Source: RGIG1828 sp045541875 (GTDB lineage Bacteria > Bacillota > Clostridia > UMGS1810). Taken from it: a DNA stretch of 21,352 nt. The notes below the pieces were generated by a model. The model saw only the letters and a list, made by a program, of their open reading frames with translations. It did no database searches and had not been told where the DNA came from. A program made the position numbers and the translations under genes. The DNA lies in contig JAZQJX010000104.1 in assembly GCA_045541875.1 (NCBI GenBank), positions 1-21,352 of the forward strand, given 5' to 3'. This document shows, one piece after another, positions 1 through 9,185 of this stretch. The first letter of the stretch is position 1, and every line of letters starts with the position of its first letter.

Positions 1-140
1 TGCCGGTGGCAGATGAAGGAAGGCTTGAAAAGGCGTAGCGGTTGCTATCGCCTCCTGTGAATCAAGCCGTAGGCGAAGATGAACAGAAAAGGCGATGTAT
101 GCCAAAACTTCCGACGAAACAAGCACCCTCATACGGTGCG
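1..140. repeat. Exact 140-bp terminal direct repeat, left copy
   Basis: These 140 bases are identical, base for base, to the last 140 bases of the window, in the same orientation. The copy lies inside a hairpin-rich noncoding tract and stops just after a short hairpin (GCACC 123-127 with GGTGC 135-139). An exact repeat running to both sequence ends is what an assembler leaves when a contig closes on itself, or when it starts and ends in the same dispersed repeat. The sequence alone cannot separate these. Confidence 0.97.
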
Positions 141-242
141 AGGTTGAGTCGTAGAAGTTGACGGCCTTGGAAGGGCGTGCCCCTTGTGGGTATGCCCTTT
201 GCTTCGGGCACCGCAAGTGTCGCACCTACTATGTTTGCTATC
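1..242 (+). ncRNA. Candidate structured RNA upstream of a tRNA-like end
   Basis: No convincing coding frame is present, but the tract is dense in hairpins. GGCTTGA (22-28) pairs with TCAAGCC (62-68) and encloses a second stem, GGCG-TAGC (32-39) with GCTA-CGCC (44-52, one bulge). GCACC (123-127) pairs with GGTGC (135-139). A 12-bp stem joins 171-182 to 188-199 with two G-T wobbles, which suggests selection for RNA structure rather than a DNA palindrome. The tract runs into a tRNA-Lys-like sequence and a rho-independent terminator, so a plus-strand transcript ending near 340 is plausible. Its 5' end is not in this copy and may lie in the sequence at the right end of the window. I do not recognise the RNA class; tmRNA hallmarks (tag reading frame, 5' acceptor strand) are absent. 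The strand is inferred from the tRNA-like part and terminator. Confidence 0.5.
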
Positions 243-305
243 CGCAAAACTTGGCAGACCAATCAATCTAATCGGGTGTCCAGGGTTCGAGTCCCTGATG
301 GTGTA
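243..305 (+). pseudogene. tRNA-Lys-like 3' portion with intact T arm
   Basis: A perfect T arm is present: stem CAGGG (281-285) and CCCTG (293-297) around the loop TTCGAGT. Seven acceptor-like bases and a discriminator A follow, with no encoded CCA. Upstream, the D-loop-like ACTTGGCAGA and an anticodon-arm-like stretch (CCAAT with ATCGG, one C-A mismatch) line up with bacterial tRNA-Lys(CUU). The anticodon loop seems to lack one base and U33. A normal 5' acceptor and D stem are missing; GCACC near 223-227 could pair weakly with the 3' strand. It is probably not a working tRNA. It could be a tRNA-like 3' domain of the upstream RNA, or a decayed tRNA used as an integration site. Confidence 0.55.
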
Positions 306-346
306 TATACGAAAAAGACACTGAAAAGTGTCTTTTTTTCGTATAT
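305..346 (+). terminator. Rho-independent terminator after the tRNA-like element
   Basis: GACACT (317-322), loop GAAA and AGTGTC (327-332) are followed by seven T (333-339). A tracts upstream and an outer ATATACG/CGTATAT pairing extend the stem, so it should also work on the minus strand, where it could stop read-through from the leftward operon. Confidence 0.85.
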
Positions 347-652
347 TCACCTTCTCGTATTCTACTCGACGGCTTCAAACTTCGCAATTCTTGCTCGTTT
401 TCACCTCGCAGGGACTCTCGGGCTATTCTACAGTCCACCGGACTGTTGAATTTTACGCCCTTGTCTTTGATTAACAGTCCATACTGTCAGGCCTGTAGCG
501 GACTTTCGCCGCCAAGTTATTACATATGCCCGGCGCACAAGAAGTTGAGGACAGTGAAATCAAAAATTCACTGTCCACTTTAATATCAAAAATATTAACC
601 TAAGCTGCGAGATTTTTCTTATCTCTTTTAAATATTCAAAAATTCAAAATGA
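347..652. other. Noncoding stretch with GGACTGT/ACAGTCC dyads
   Basis: No supported gene lies between the terminator and the stop codon of the leftward operon. It contains ACAGTCC (430-436) facing GGACTGT (440-446) across three bases, a further ACAGTCC at 474-480, and a perfect 10-bp inverted repeat GGACAGTGAA (549-558) / TTCACTGTCC (567-576) with an 8-base loop. The last lies 77 bp beyond the final lyase stop but has no T tract on the minus strand, so it is at best a weak terminator or an mRNA 3'-end-protecting stem. No strong operon terminator is visible. The stretch may belong to the same repeat family as the window ends. Confidence 0.5.
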
Positions 653-3600
653 TTATTTTCCGAAAATCCTAAGTTCACAAACGGAGTTCCAACTACCATT
701 GTTAACAGCATTATATATAATCTTAATATATTTTGCTTTTGTGTTCTTAAGGTCATAATATTCCATTGCGTTGGTTACACCCGAACTTTCAAACATCTCA
801 AATTTTTCCCAGTTGGTTCCGTCCGTAGAAAGATGAACGTCAAAATACTGAATTCTGCCTGTGTCACCTTCATAGTGATTAAATCCGAGACATCCCACTT
901 CGCGAACCTTATCTAAAGTGATATCCATTACTGTTCCTGCTCCCTCTGCAGACCATCTTGTTGAAAGGTCGCCATCGAACATGTTTTCAATACCGTTCTG
1001 TGTCTGAGGTACAGGGGCTGTTATATTTGCAATTGAAAGTTCATCCATACCTTTTGTATCCACAAAATTGGGTTGGCGGACAACAGGGATTGTTATGGTG
1101 TAACTATTCATATTCTTGGCGTCATTTTTATCAATGAGAAGAATATAGGCACTGCAGGTTGACTCATCAAAACTAATTTTCATATCATACTTTGATGTGT
1201 CATAAACAGGAGTTACGGAAGATGCATCAAATTCATTTTCTGAAATGTAGCATCTGTCTGCCGGATTAAATCCTTCAATAGTCTTACCATTTAGTTTGAG
1301 GTCAGAAAGAATGGGTGCTTTTTTTATTTCATCTGTAACTGTCCATTCAGACATAGGGATAAATTCACCAAAATCTACTGCCGAAAGTTCTTCTTCGCAA
1401 AGATACGGGGTAAAAGTAACCCGTATATTTGCACCTTCTGTTTCATTAAAGTGAATTACAAGTTTTTTGTGCTCGCGGTTATATGAGTTTGGATATGCCG
1501 GAACAGGCGATGTGGGAAGGGGTTCAGATTTCATAAAACCGAACTCAAAATCCTTGTCACATTCAACTGTAACCTTCATCTTTTTGTTACCCTTTGTAAC
1601 AATAGCACTTCTGCCATCTTCACAAATTTCAATTTCCGCTTTGTAAATATTGAAGAAAGAATATACCTCTGATGGCTTTGTGAGAACAAATTCATCCTGA
1701 ACAACAAGACTGTTTCTGTTATTGGTAAGCATTATCCCACGCATATAACTTTCAACCTGACCCGCATATGTTAATGCAAGGTCTGTTATGGCAAATGCGC
1801 TTCCTTTTCCGGATTTAAAGACATCTACTGAACCTTCACCATCGAAATTCTGCCCGCCAAGTTCCGAAGGATCAATAACGAGGCATGAATTGGCTTCAGG
1901 TCTGGTTCTGTAGTATGTCCAGCGCTTATTTGTATCCCAGTAGTCAGAGTAGTATGTTTCTTTACCATGATTTAATATCCAATGATCGCCAAAAGCGTCA
2001 AATCCGATTGAGCCATTGCTCATCATACCTCCGCTTCTGTTGATTTTCTGCACACCCATTGCAGCCCATGTGGATTGATTACCGTCGAAGGTATTTCTCA
2101 TGGTTACGATATCTGTGTTTCTGAACAACTTGTCAAGAGTCAAATCCAATGAAGCACTATTATAGTCCGTTTGAGGATTATAGTTCAATACAAAAATAGG
2201 ATCAACTGCTCCGGATTTTACACAGTTGTCTAGTGCATATTTTTGAAGGGCTATATCTTTTTTCAGGTATCCCAGACTGTATATCAACGGATCAAGACAG
2301 TCAACTCCTTCATCAGAATCGGTATACACAAATCCGCCCAGATCGCTCTGTGCATATATCGGAAAATCTGCAACATTCATAATACAATCTATGTTTTCAT
2401 ATCCGAGACAATGCCCGAATGCACTCTCTAATGAAAGCAGATATGTCGCCGTAAACTTACCGGCATAATTCCAGTAGCCAACACCCTCAAACCATGCTGA
2501 ATCAGGGTACCAGTTTGAAAATGGTTTTTCCAACTGTCTTGCAGTCATGACCATTAAATCTGTAAAGAAATTAAAATCAGTCTCTGCAATTGACATTGCC
2601 GAAATAAATGCAAACGAGCAGTCTATTACAGCGTGGTTATTTCCGGAAAATGTTGCCTGGTGAAGGGACCATCTGTATTCAGGTTTTGATGGGTTTTTCA
2701 ACAGATCACTCATTGTATCAAGATGTAATCTGCGAAGTCCCGATACAAGAACCTCTTTCTGCTGTGCACTCATCCAGTCATAACACCAGTCATATGTAAG
2801 GGCTACACAAAGAGCCGTCTGAGAGTTATCAATCATCTGATATGTTCCCCATGTGTCAAGACCACAAAGGTATTCTGCTTGTTTATAGGCTCTTTGCGCA
2901 TATCTGTAGTCCCCTTCAACAAGATATGCAAGCCCAAGATTCATAGCATCACGCCAACATTCCATACCTGTTCCGATATAGGACTGGCTTGATGTATTAT
3001 CCGGAATTCTCTTAATGTCGACTGCAAGAAGTTCATCAGCCTTCCTTTTTACATTACCATAATATTCAGTAAGAAGTTCATCCTCACCGAAAGCATATTT
3101 TTTTAATTTTTCTACCTTTTCTTTGGTTGCAAAAATATATGGATGGCCTCTTGATATTGTTTTGGTCATCTCCTCCTGAATATCGCCGAGAGTTATATCG
3201 GGAAATTCAAAATCCACCTGACCTTTAATATAAGCATTGTCCTCTGTAAGAGTGAGTTTTGGTCTGATAGAGATATCTGAATTTTCAGAGGATGAAATGT
3301 TTATACATCCAACGTCTGACTTCAATGCAAGGGAAATTTCTGTTTTCCCCTCCGCTTTTGCTCTTTCAAAAGCCTTACTTATGTTAAATGCCACTGTTGC
3401 AACTCCTGCCTGAGTCACATTATATTTTATTATAAGTTCATAATCTGATGGAGCGTTTGATGATGTAAGCTTTTTCTCTGACCAATCTGATGAAACTGCA
3501 TATACGTCAATGCTTCCGCTTGAAGATACAGTTTTCACGTTAACGTCCAGAAGTGCGCCTTTATAGAGCGAAAGATCTGCGCCTGTAAGGTCAAATTTCA

Positions 3601-3808
3601 AAAACGCAGTTCGGTTGTATGTTTTACCGAAAAGCATATTTGATTCATCACCATAGTTTTTGTCTTCCCAGCGTGCTCCACTCTTAATGTAGGAATCTTC
3701 CGATGCATAAAACACATTGGCAGATTCCTCCCCGGCAGCATAGACGCTGACAGATGAGAGGACAATGATAATTATCAGAAATAATGATATAATTGTTGTC
3801 ATTTTCAT
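653..3808 (-). CDS. Secreted heparinase II/III-like polysaccharide lyase with DNRLRE-like and CBM32-like domains
   Basis: The 1051-residue protein starts at ATG 3808 behind AAGGA. A signal peptide (1-25, cut near VYA-AG) is followed by a DNRLRE-like beta domain (about 30-190). An alpha/alpha toroid typical of heparinase II/III-type lyases spans about 215-560. The core beta-sandwich (about 565-810) comes next, then an Ig- or cadherin-like domain (about 830-910) and a C-terminal F5/8 type C (CBM32-like) domain (about 925-1051, with FDGDLSTRWSAE). Candidate catalytic residues by analogy with PL12/15/17/21 enzymes are N391-H392 (GNNH), Y445 (EGVGYW) and H614 (NHGKE). Such enzymes cleave uronic-acid-containing polysaccharides by beta-elimination; the substrate here is unknown. 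It is the last gene of the leftward array, 44 bp after its paralogue. It has no SLH domain, so surface retention would rely on binding domains or partners. The family call is solid; the domain limits are estimates. Confidence 0.88.
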   Translation of the reverse strand: MKMTTIISLFLIIIIVLSSVSVYAAGEESANVFYASEDSYIKSGARWEDKNYGDESNMLFGKTYNRTAFLKFDLTGADLSLYKGALLDVNVKTVSSSGSIDVYAVSSDWSEKKLTSSNAPSDYELIIKYNVTQAGVATVAFNISKAFERAKAEGKTEISLALKSDVGCINISSSENSDISIRPKLTLTEDNAYIKGQVDFEFPDITLGDIQEEMTKTISRGHPYIFATKEKVEKLKKYAFGEDELLTEYYGNVKRKADELLAVDIKRIPDNTSSQSYIGTGMECWRDAMNLGLAYLVEGDYRYAQRAYKQAEYLCGLDTWGTYQMIDNSQTALCVALTYDWCYDWMSAQQKEVLVSGLRRLHLDTMSDLLKNPSKPEYRWSLHQATFSGNNHAVIDCSFAFISAMSIAETDFNFFTDLMVMTARQLEKPFSNWYPDSAWFEGVGYWNYAGKFTATYLLSLESAFGHCLGYENIDCIMNVADFPIYAQSDLGGFVYTDSDEGVDCLDPLIYSLGYLKKDIALQKYALDNCVKSGAVDPIFVLNYNPQTDYNSASLDLTLDKLFRNTDIVTMRNTFDGNQSTWAAMGVQKINRSGGMMSNGSIGFDAFGDHWILNHGKETYYSDYWDTNKRWTYYRTRPEANSCLVIDPSELGGQNFDGEGSVDVFKSGKGSAFAITDLALTYAGQVESYMRGIMLTNNRNSLVVQDEFVLTKPSEVYSFFNIYKAEIEICEDGRSAIVTKGNKKMKVTVECDKDFEFGFMKSEPLPTSPVPAYPNSYNREHKKLVIHFNETEGANIRVTFTPYLCEEELSAVDFGEFIPMSEWTVTDEIKKAPILSDLKLNGKTIEGFNPADRCYISENEFDASSVTPVYDTSKYDMKISFDESTCSAYILLIDKNDAKNMNSYTITIPVVRQPNFVDTKGMDELSIANITAPVPQTQNGIENMFDGDLSTRWSAEGAGTVMDITLDKVREVGCLGFNHYEGDTGRIQYFDVHLSTDGTNWEKFEMFESSGVTNAMEYYDLKNTKAKYIKIIYNAVNNGSWNSVCELRIFGK

Positions 3809-3852
3809 ATAACCAATCCTTTCTTAAACATATTGATTGGAATGTTGTTTAG

Positions 3853-6564
3853 CTATTTATAAAGATATTGAATCTTCGGTCTTATAGATTTATCACTGTT
3901 CAAATGTGATGCGACAGTGAGAAAATCGGTATCGGAATATTTCGGAAGAAATGCTACTGTATATTCTCCCCCATCTTTAGGAACTAAAGAAGTGATATCA
4001 TATTCGATTTTTACAAATTCGTTACCGCTTGCCGACGCCACAGAAGAAGTCAATTCAACATTTAAATCTTCCCTTGGATCAATCGGCGAGTTAGCATGAC
4101 TTAAATCTCCAAGATTATTATCCCACAAAACACTGCATACATTAAGTGTTGTATTAACACTAACTCCTTCGGGTTTTGCATACAAAGTTAAAACTGCGCG
4201 TTTAGTATTTGCCGGAGCATTATCCTTCACATACCAAACACCAAAATTGTTGTTTTTTTCAAGACGGTGAAATTCCTGTGGCATCATCACGCCTTTAAAT
4301 GACGAATGTGTGTATGTAACCGTTGGTGTAACAACAAGGGTTTCACATGATAAATCAACTATATAGCAATTCGCAATTGACGGATTGTTTTTATCAGAAA
4401 CAGTAATTTTATAAATTTTGTCTTTTGAATCATATTCTGATTTCACATTATACAAATCCTTATTTGCCGATATTGTAAGCGATACAGAATCTGATTTGCT
4501 GACAATTTCATAATATCTCTTTTTCGGATTAAAGCCGTCGATTGTTTTCCCGTTTAACCGTATGTCAGATAGTTCGGGAATGTCTGTGGCATTTTCCACA
4601 CTCCAGTTTGCAAGAGATTCAAAAGGCTTACCTTTTACCGAATCTATCTCTTCCTCCGAAAGGTACGGTGTGAAAGAAACTCTTATATTTGCAGATTTTA
4701 TATTATCAAAAAAAACAGCAAGTTTTTTGAAATCGGAATTGTCACTATTTGGATATGCAGGAAGTGGTGATGTTGGAAGGGGAATACTGTCCATAACAGA
4801 AAAAGTAAATCTTTGATCGGAATATACTTCAACATAAAGTTTTTTGTGACCTTTTGAAATTACCGCACTTTTTCCATCAGGCATAATTTCAATATCTGAT
4901 TTGTATATATTGAAAAATGAATAAACATCCGAATTTTCTGCCATAGACAACTCATCCTGAACAACAAAAGTCCTTCTGCCGTTTTCCAAACTCACACCCC
5001 TTTTGTAGGATGTTACTTGTCCAAGATACGTTTCTGTGAGATCTGAAATGGCATAACTGCTTCCGTCTCCCGACACAAAAGTGTTTATAACATCCTCTGC
5101 AACCATATTCTGACCGCCATATTCTGACGGATTGATTACAAGACAACTGTTAGCCTCGGCTCTTGTGCGATACCATGTCCATCTGGTGTTAGCATCCCAG
5201 TATCCGTCATAATATTCTTCTTTTCCATGATTCATTATCCAGCGTTCACCGAGAGCATCAAGGGAAACTGTACCCGAGTTCATCATGCCCGAAGAAACCG
5301 CTGCTTTTTGAACTGCCATTGCGCACCAGGTTTCCTGACCGCCGGAAAACGTGTTTCTCATTGTCACAAGGTCTGTACTGCGGAAGAATTTGTCGAGAGA
5401 CGGATGAAAATCATCATCATAGTTCATATCCGGGTTATACATAAGACAAAATTCAGCATCAGCAACTGTGTCTATGGGGGTGTTTTCAAGAGCAAACCGC
5501 TGAAGTGCCACGTCATTTTTCAGCACTCCGAATGTGTATATAACAGGAATACGCATATCAACACTCAAAGTGGTATCATTCCACACAAATGATCCATCAC
5601 TGCTTTGAGCATATATCGGAAAATCCGAAACATTCATAAGATATGGAATGTCTTCATATCCCATACAATTCCCAAATGAGTTTTTCATTGTTGCAAAAAG
5701 TTTTGCCATGTAGGGGGCTGTATAACTCCAATATCCCAAGCCTTCATACCAAGCGGAATCGGGATACCATCTCGCAAGGGGATTTTCAAGAACTTTTAAA
5801 GAATGTTCCATTATTCTCACAGAATAATCCATATTTAACTCTGCTATTGCCATTGCACCGAGAAATGTGAGAGTGTTGGTCATAATACCATGATTATTGC
5901 CTGCAAAGACTGCTTGATGAAGAGACCATCTGTATTCCGGTTTATCAGGATTTTCATATAAATCAAGAATTTCATCAAAATGCTTTTCTTTGAGACTGTC
6001 GACAAGAATCTTTTTCTGACTATCATTCAGCCAGTCATATAACCAGTCATAGCAAAGAGCAACACCAAAAACTGTCTGCACATTATCTATCATCTGATAT
6101 CTTCCCCAGTTTTCCATTTCACAAAAAATGAGGGTTTGTTCCCATGCACGCTCTGCGTAGCACTCTTCCTTTTCAATCTGCCATACAAAGGCAAGATTCA
6201 TAATATTATTCCAAAATTCCACCGCCGTACCGATATATGAATTTGAAGATATATCATATGTGACGCGAAGAAGAGGTTCGTCAAGTAGTGCTGTCGCCTT
6301 CTCCTTTATGAGTTTGTACTGTTTAGTTATAATCTCATCTTTGCCGAAAGCATTTTCACGGACTCTGTTGAAATTATCATTGTCTGCAACAATAAAAGGG
6401 TGTCCTTTGGATATGACCGGAATAAGTTCTGTTTCTATCATTCCTGAATCTATCACAGGAAATATCGCTCCATCATCAGCCGCCCTCACCACGACGTTTA
6501 CGACAGATATATTCAGAATCAAAATAATATTTATTATTAAGGTTACAACCTTGCTTATTTTCAT
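3853..6564 (-). CDS. Secreted heparinase II/III-like polysaccharide lyase with C-terminal DNRLRE-like domain
   Basis: This 903-residue paralogue of the next gene leftward shares the toroid and sandwich closely (YQMIDN, WSLHQA-F-GNNH, WYPDSAW-EG-GYW, FPIYAQS, TMRNTF, NHGKE-YY--YWD, EANSCLVI). Candidate catalytic residues are N224-H225, Y288 and H446. A signal peptide (1-29) leads almost directly into the lyase core (about 50-655). An Ig-like domain (about 660-745, with DIRLNGKTIDGFNP) and a C-terminal DNRLRE-like domain (about 750-903) follow. Compared with the neighbour, the DNRLRE-like module has moved from the N to the C terminus and CBM32 is absent. I prefer ATG 6564, which has GAGG nine bases upstream. 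A TTG at 6579 overlapping the previous stop would add five residues. It lies 11 bp after the SLH gene and is surely co-transcribed with it. The exported product should act on the same or a related polysaccharide. Confidence 0.87.
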   Translation of the reverse strand: MKISKVVTLIINIILILNISVVNVVVRAADDGAIFPVIDSGMIETELIPVISKGHPFIVADNDNFNRVRENAFGKDEIITKQYKLIKEKATALLDEPLLRVTYDISSNSYIGTAVEFWNNIMNLAFVWQIEKEECYAERAWEQTLIFCEMENWGRYQMIDNVQTVFGVALCYDWLYDWLNDSQKKILVDSLKEKHFDEILDLYENPDKPEYRWSLHQAVFAGNNHGIMTNTLTFLGAMAIAELNMDYSVRIMEHSLKVLENPLARWYPDSAWYEGLGYWSYTAPYMAKLFATMKNSFGNCMGYEDIPYLMNVSDFPIYAQSSDGSFVWNDTTLSVDMRIPVIYTFGVLKNDVALQRFALENTPIDTVADAEFCLMYNPDMNYDDDFHPSLDKFFRSTDLVTMRNTFSGGQETWCAMAVQKAAVSSGMMNSGTVSLDALGERWIMNHGKEEYYDGYWDANTRWTWYRTRAEANSCLVINPSEYGGQNMVAEDVINTFVSGDGSSYAISDLTETYLGQVTSYKRGVSLENGRRTFVVQDELSMAENSDVYSFFNIYKSDIEIMPDGKSAVISKGHKKLYVEVYSDQRFTFSVMDSIPLPTSPLPAYPNSDNSDFKKLAVFFDNIKSANIRVSFTPYLSEEEIDSVKGKPFESLANWSVENATDIPELSDIRLNGKTIDGFNPKKRYYEIVSKSDSVSLTISANKDLYNVKSEYDSKDKIYKITVSDKNNPSIANCYIVDLSCETLVVTPTVTYTHSSFKGVMMPQEFHRLEKNNNFGVWYVKDNAPANTKRAVLTLYAKPEGVSVNTTLNVCSVLWDNNLGDLSHANSPIDPREDLNVELTSSVASASGNEFVKIEYDITSLVPKDGGEYTVAFLPKYSDTDFLTVASHLNSDKSIRPKIQYLYK

Positions 6565-6575
6565 TATTCTATACC

Positions 6576-9185
6576 TCAACCCACTATAAACATACCCACA
6601 AATGCATAATATGTTCTGTCAGTTATAACAAGAGCTTTATCATCTTTGAAGTTTTCATAGTCCTTGATTTCATTCGCACTTACACTGACAACAGACTTGA
6701 GTTTGTCATCATATCTCAATAGTTTGGCAGTTGGATAATAAAGAGGTTTTATATCTGTTTCCGCAATGTTATCTGAAAATAATGATTTTCGCACAACATG
6801 CACTCCGCTTCCACGGAAGTTATACACATAACAAAGGGAAATATCCAATTCAGGAACACGTGCTGTGCCTGCCATTCTGTCAGTTCCGTCGGCTAAAAGT
6901 TCTGCTCCTTTTTTGTAGACTATTTTAAATGATTTAACAACGTCATTTTCGGTGGTATTAACCTGAATAATGTCACCACCGGCAAGTCCGGCATCGCTAA
7001 AACTTGTTTCTTCTTTTGAATAAACAACTTTTGGATTATCAGGACCAAAACTATGACCGCAAAGAGTCATCTTTTCACGGGGCTCTTCATCAACAATAAC
7101 CTTGGTGATTGAATTTATCATGTAGGGACGCCCTATAAAGCCTACAACATCTTCTGCTCCATCATCGCTTATTTTCTGCATAAGGAGATATTTAGAGAGA
7201 ACTTCATTCTCTGTGGTGGTATATCCCACAAGTTTATACCCCACTGCAACATCATTAGTCTCAAGATACAGCGGAGATTCAACTGTATATTCCTCTTCGT
7301 CAATATTGTCAACAGACCATGACGGACCGGGAACTTTGAAAACAACCAGATTGGTGTCACAAATAATATCATTTCCCACATTATTGTAATACCGCTGGAA
7401 AGTGTGATATCTGTCTGCTTCTTCAACAGTATGAGTTACATATAGTCCGCCTTTACCGCCTTCTTTGTCGGAATATGTCAAACTCTTCAGATTGCCTTTT
7501 GAGTCAAGAGAATAAAGAACCATTGAACAGATGAGAGAGTTGTAATCAGGGCTCTTGTAATCTGCCCATGCTTTTTTAACATCTTTATACCCTACACCAT
7601 TAATGTTGAAAGTGTCGGCAAATTTATAGAGATATGTTTTGCCGTCAAGATCAAGAATTCTTGCATACATGGATATATCCATACCTTTTTCCATGTATCT
7701 GCCCCAAAAAAGATAACCAACATTCTCACCTACAGCACCGACAGGTGATACGTCTGCCACACAGTTATTTATATCAAGGCTGAATATGGCCTCGCCACCA
7801 AGAGTCAGCAAAGATGAAATCCTGTCTTTTATGCCGGAGGTTAATCTGTACTCTGTTCCGTCAATGTGAATATAGTCATTGGAATAGCCTGAATAGGTAC
7901 CCATAAACCGGTCTCGTACACATATCACTTCTGCATATGTATCATCGTCAGACATAGCCACATTCAAAACATCTCCCTGTTCAAGAGAATCGAACTCGAT
8001 AGGTTCGCCATCCTGAGTGGTAATTGTATATTCCGTTTTATCCGGATTAAGTGTAAGATTGTTATCTGATGAATATTTGTCGATAATTATATAATCTGTT
8101 TTCATAATACGGTCTACAACAACCGTTTTGTATGAATTGATATAGAGTGCAGTCACTTCTCCTGAACCTACAGAAACAAAAGTGAGACTGCCTGATTCAG
8201 GAACAAGTTTTGAAGAATCATAATCAAATATCTTACCATTATAAAATACACATGTGCCAAGGCCTATTGAAACTGTCTTTTCCTTGCCGGTTACATCTGC
8301 ATATGTAAACTTACGATTATTATATGAAATAATATCCTCTGCATATATATTGATAATTCTGGTAGAATCTGACACCTGACATGAAACCACTGTTTTGCTT
8401 TCGTTATTTATATAGGCTTCAACTTTGCATCCAAAAAGATTGGATGTATTGATATTGCCTGAATTATACACGACCCCGTTGATGGATAACTTCCCATCGC
8501 CAAGTCCGTTCTCATCACTTGTTGCGTAAGCGGGAGTACCATCTACTGTGCCATTCAATAAAGTCATGTTGCGGAATTTGCCAAGAATTGTGTCACTTCC
8601 CACCCTATATTCATATTTTCCTTCATCCGTATATGTTATTTGAGGAAGTTCGATATGAAGGCTGTTATATAGAATGATTCCCGCATCTGTTTGAGACAGG
8701 GTTCTTTCCTTAAGGGACATGCCGCTTAACAAATCAATATCAAGAGCAGTCTGCAAATATCCGTTTGGATATCCGCCCTTGGATTCAGCCACATAATCAT
8801 ATCCCAGAAGTTTAACCATAATCTTTGATGCTTCGCTAAGTGTTATGGAATCATTAGGTCTATAATTTGTACCATATGAAATAAGTCCAAAGTCTACTGC
8901 AGACATAATATAGTCGTAGTCCGGATTTGACGAGGCTACATCTTCAAAAACAGTCCCTTCGTGAGGTGTTACCGGTATGTCTGCAAGTTTCATCGCATAA
9001 CGTGTAAAAGCGGCTCTGGTGACAGGAATTTCTGTTGGTAATTGAAAATCTGTAACTGAAAGTTCAAAAAGAACATTCGTTTCTCTTATTCCGTCAGAAG
9101 GGGCTGATGCTGCAAAAATAATCTGTGGCATCATTGTCACAATCAGGGCAACCATTGCAATTGCCGATATTATTCTTCTCATCAT
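6576..9185 (-). CDS. Large secreted protein with N-terminal SLH region
   Basis: The start is set by AAGGAGG just before tandem ATG codons at 9185 and 9182. The first overlaps the upstream stop as ATGA, giving about 869 residues. A longer frame from 9227 would bury the signal peptide, so I reject it. The signal peptide MMRRIISAIAMVALIV... ends near FAASA. Residues about 55-182 hold SLH-type repeats (TRAAFTRYAMKLADIP, FEDV, AVDFGLISYG, YRPNDSITLSEASKIMVKLLGY), which in Gram-positives bind secondary cell-wall polysaccharide. The remaining 690 or so residues are beta-rich and match no domain I can name. It is translationally coupled to the SLH gene before it and followed after 11 bp by a lyase gene. 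The role is probably a cell-wall-bound scaffold or substrate-binding protein; no catalytic motif is evident. Confidence 0.8.
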   Translation of the reverse strand: MMRRIISAIAMVALIVTMMPQIIFAASAPSDGIRETNVLFELSVTDFQLPTEIPVTRAAFTRYAMKLADIPVTPHEGTVFEDVASSNPDYDYIMSAVDFGLISYGTNYRPNDSITLSEASKIMVKLLGYDYVAESKGGYPNGYLQTALDIDLLSGMSLKERTLSQTDAGIILYNSLHIELPQITYTDEGKYEYRVGSDTILGKFRNMTLLNGTVDGTPAYATSDENGLGDGKLSINGVVYNSGNINTSNLFGCKVEAYINNESKTVVSCQVSDSTRIINIYAEDIISYNNRKFTYADVTGKEKTVSIGLGTCVFYNGKIFDYDSSKLVPESGSLTFVSVGSGEVTALYINSYKTVVVDRIMKTDYIIIDKYSSDNNLTLNPDKTEYTITTQDGEPIEFDSLEQGDVLNVAMSDDDTYAEVICVRDRFMGTYSGYSNDYIHIDGTEYRLTSGIKDRISSLLTLGGEAIFSLDINNCVADVSPVGAVGENVGYLFWGRYMEKGMDISMYARILDLDGKTYLYKFADTFNINGVGYKDVKKAWADYKSPDYNSLICSMVLYSLDSKGNLKSLTYSDKEGGKGGLYVTHTVEEADRYHTFQRYYNNVGNDIICDTNLVVFKVPGPSWSVDNIDEEEYTVESPLYLETNDVAVGYKLVGYTTTENEVLSKYLLMQKISDDGAEDVVGFIGRPYMINSITKVIVDEEPREKMTLCGHSFGPDNPKVVYSKEETSFSDAGLAGGDIIQVNTTENDVVKSFKIVYKKGAELLADGTDRMAGTARVPELDISLCYVYNFRGSGVHVVRKSLFSDNIAETDIKPLYYPTAKLLRYDDKLKSVVSVSANEIKDYENFKDDKALVITDRTYYAFVGMFIVG

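Noticed and set aside
1..305. tmRNA, group I/II intron or RNase P RNA
   Set aside because: I could not find the tag reading frame and 5' acceptor strand of tmRNA, the domain V signature of group II introns, the group I core, or the conserved P4 sequences of RNase P.
62..449. Overlapping small reading frames on both strands over the left end
   Set aside because: They cross strong hairpins, a tRNA-like T arm and a terminator, have no convincing ribosome binding site, and read like translated structured RNA.
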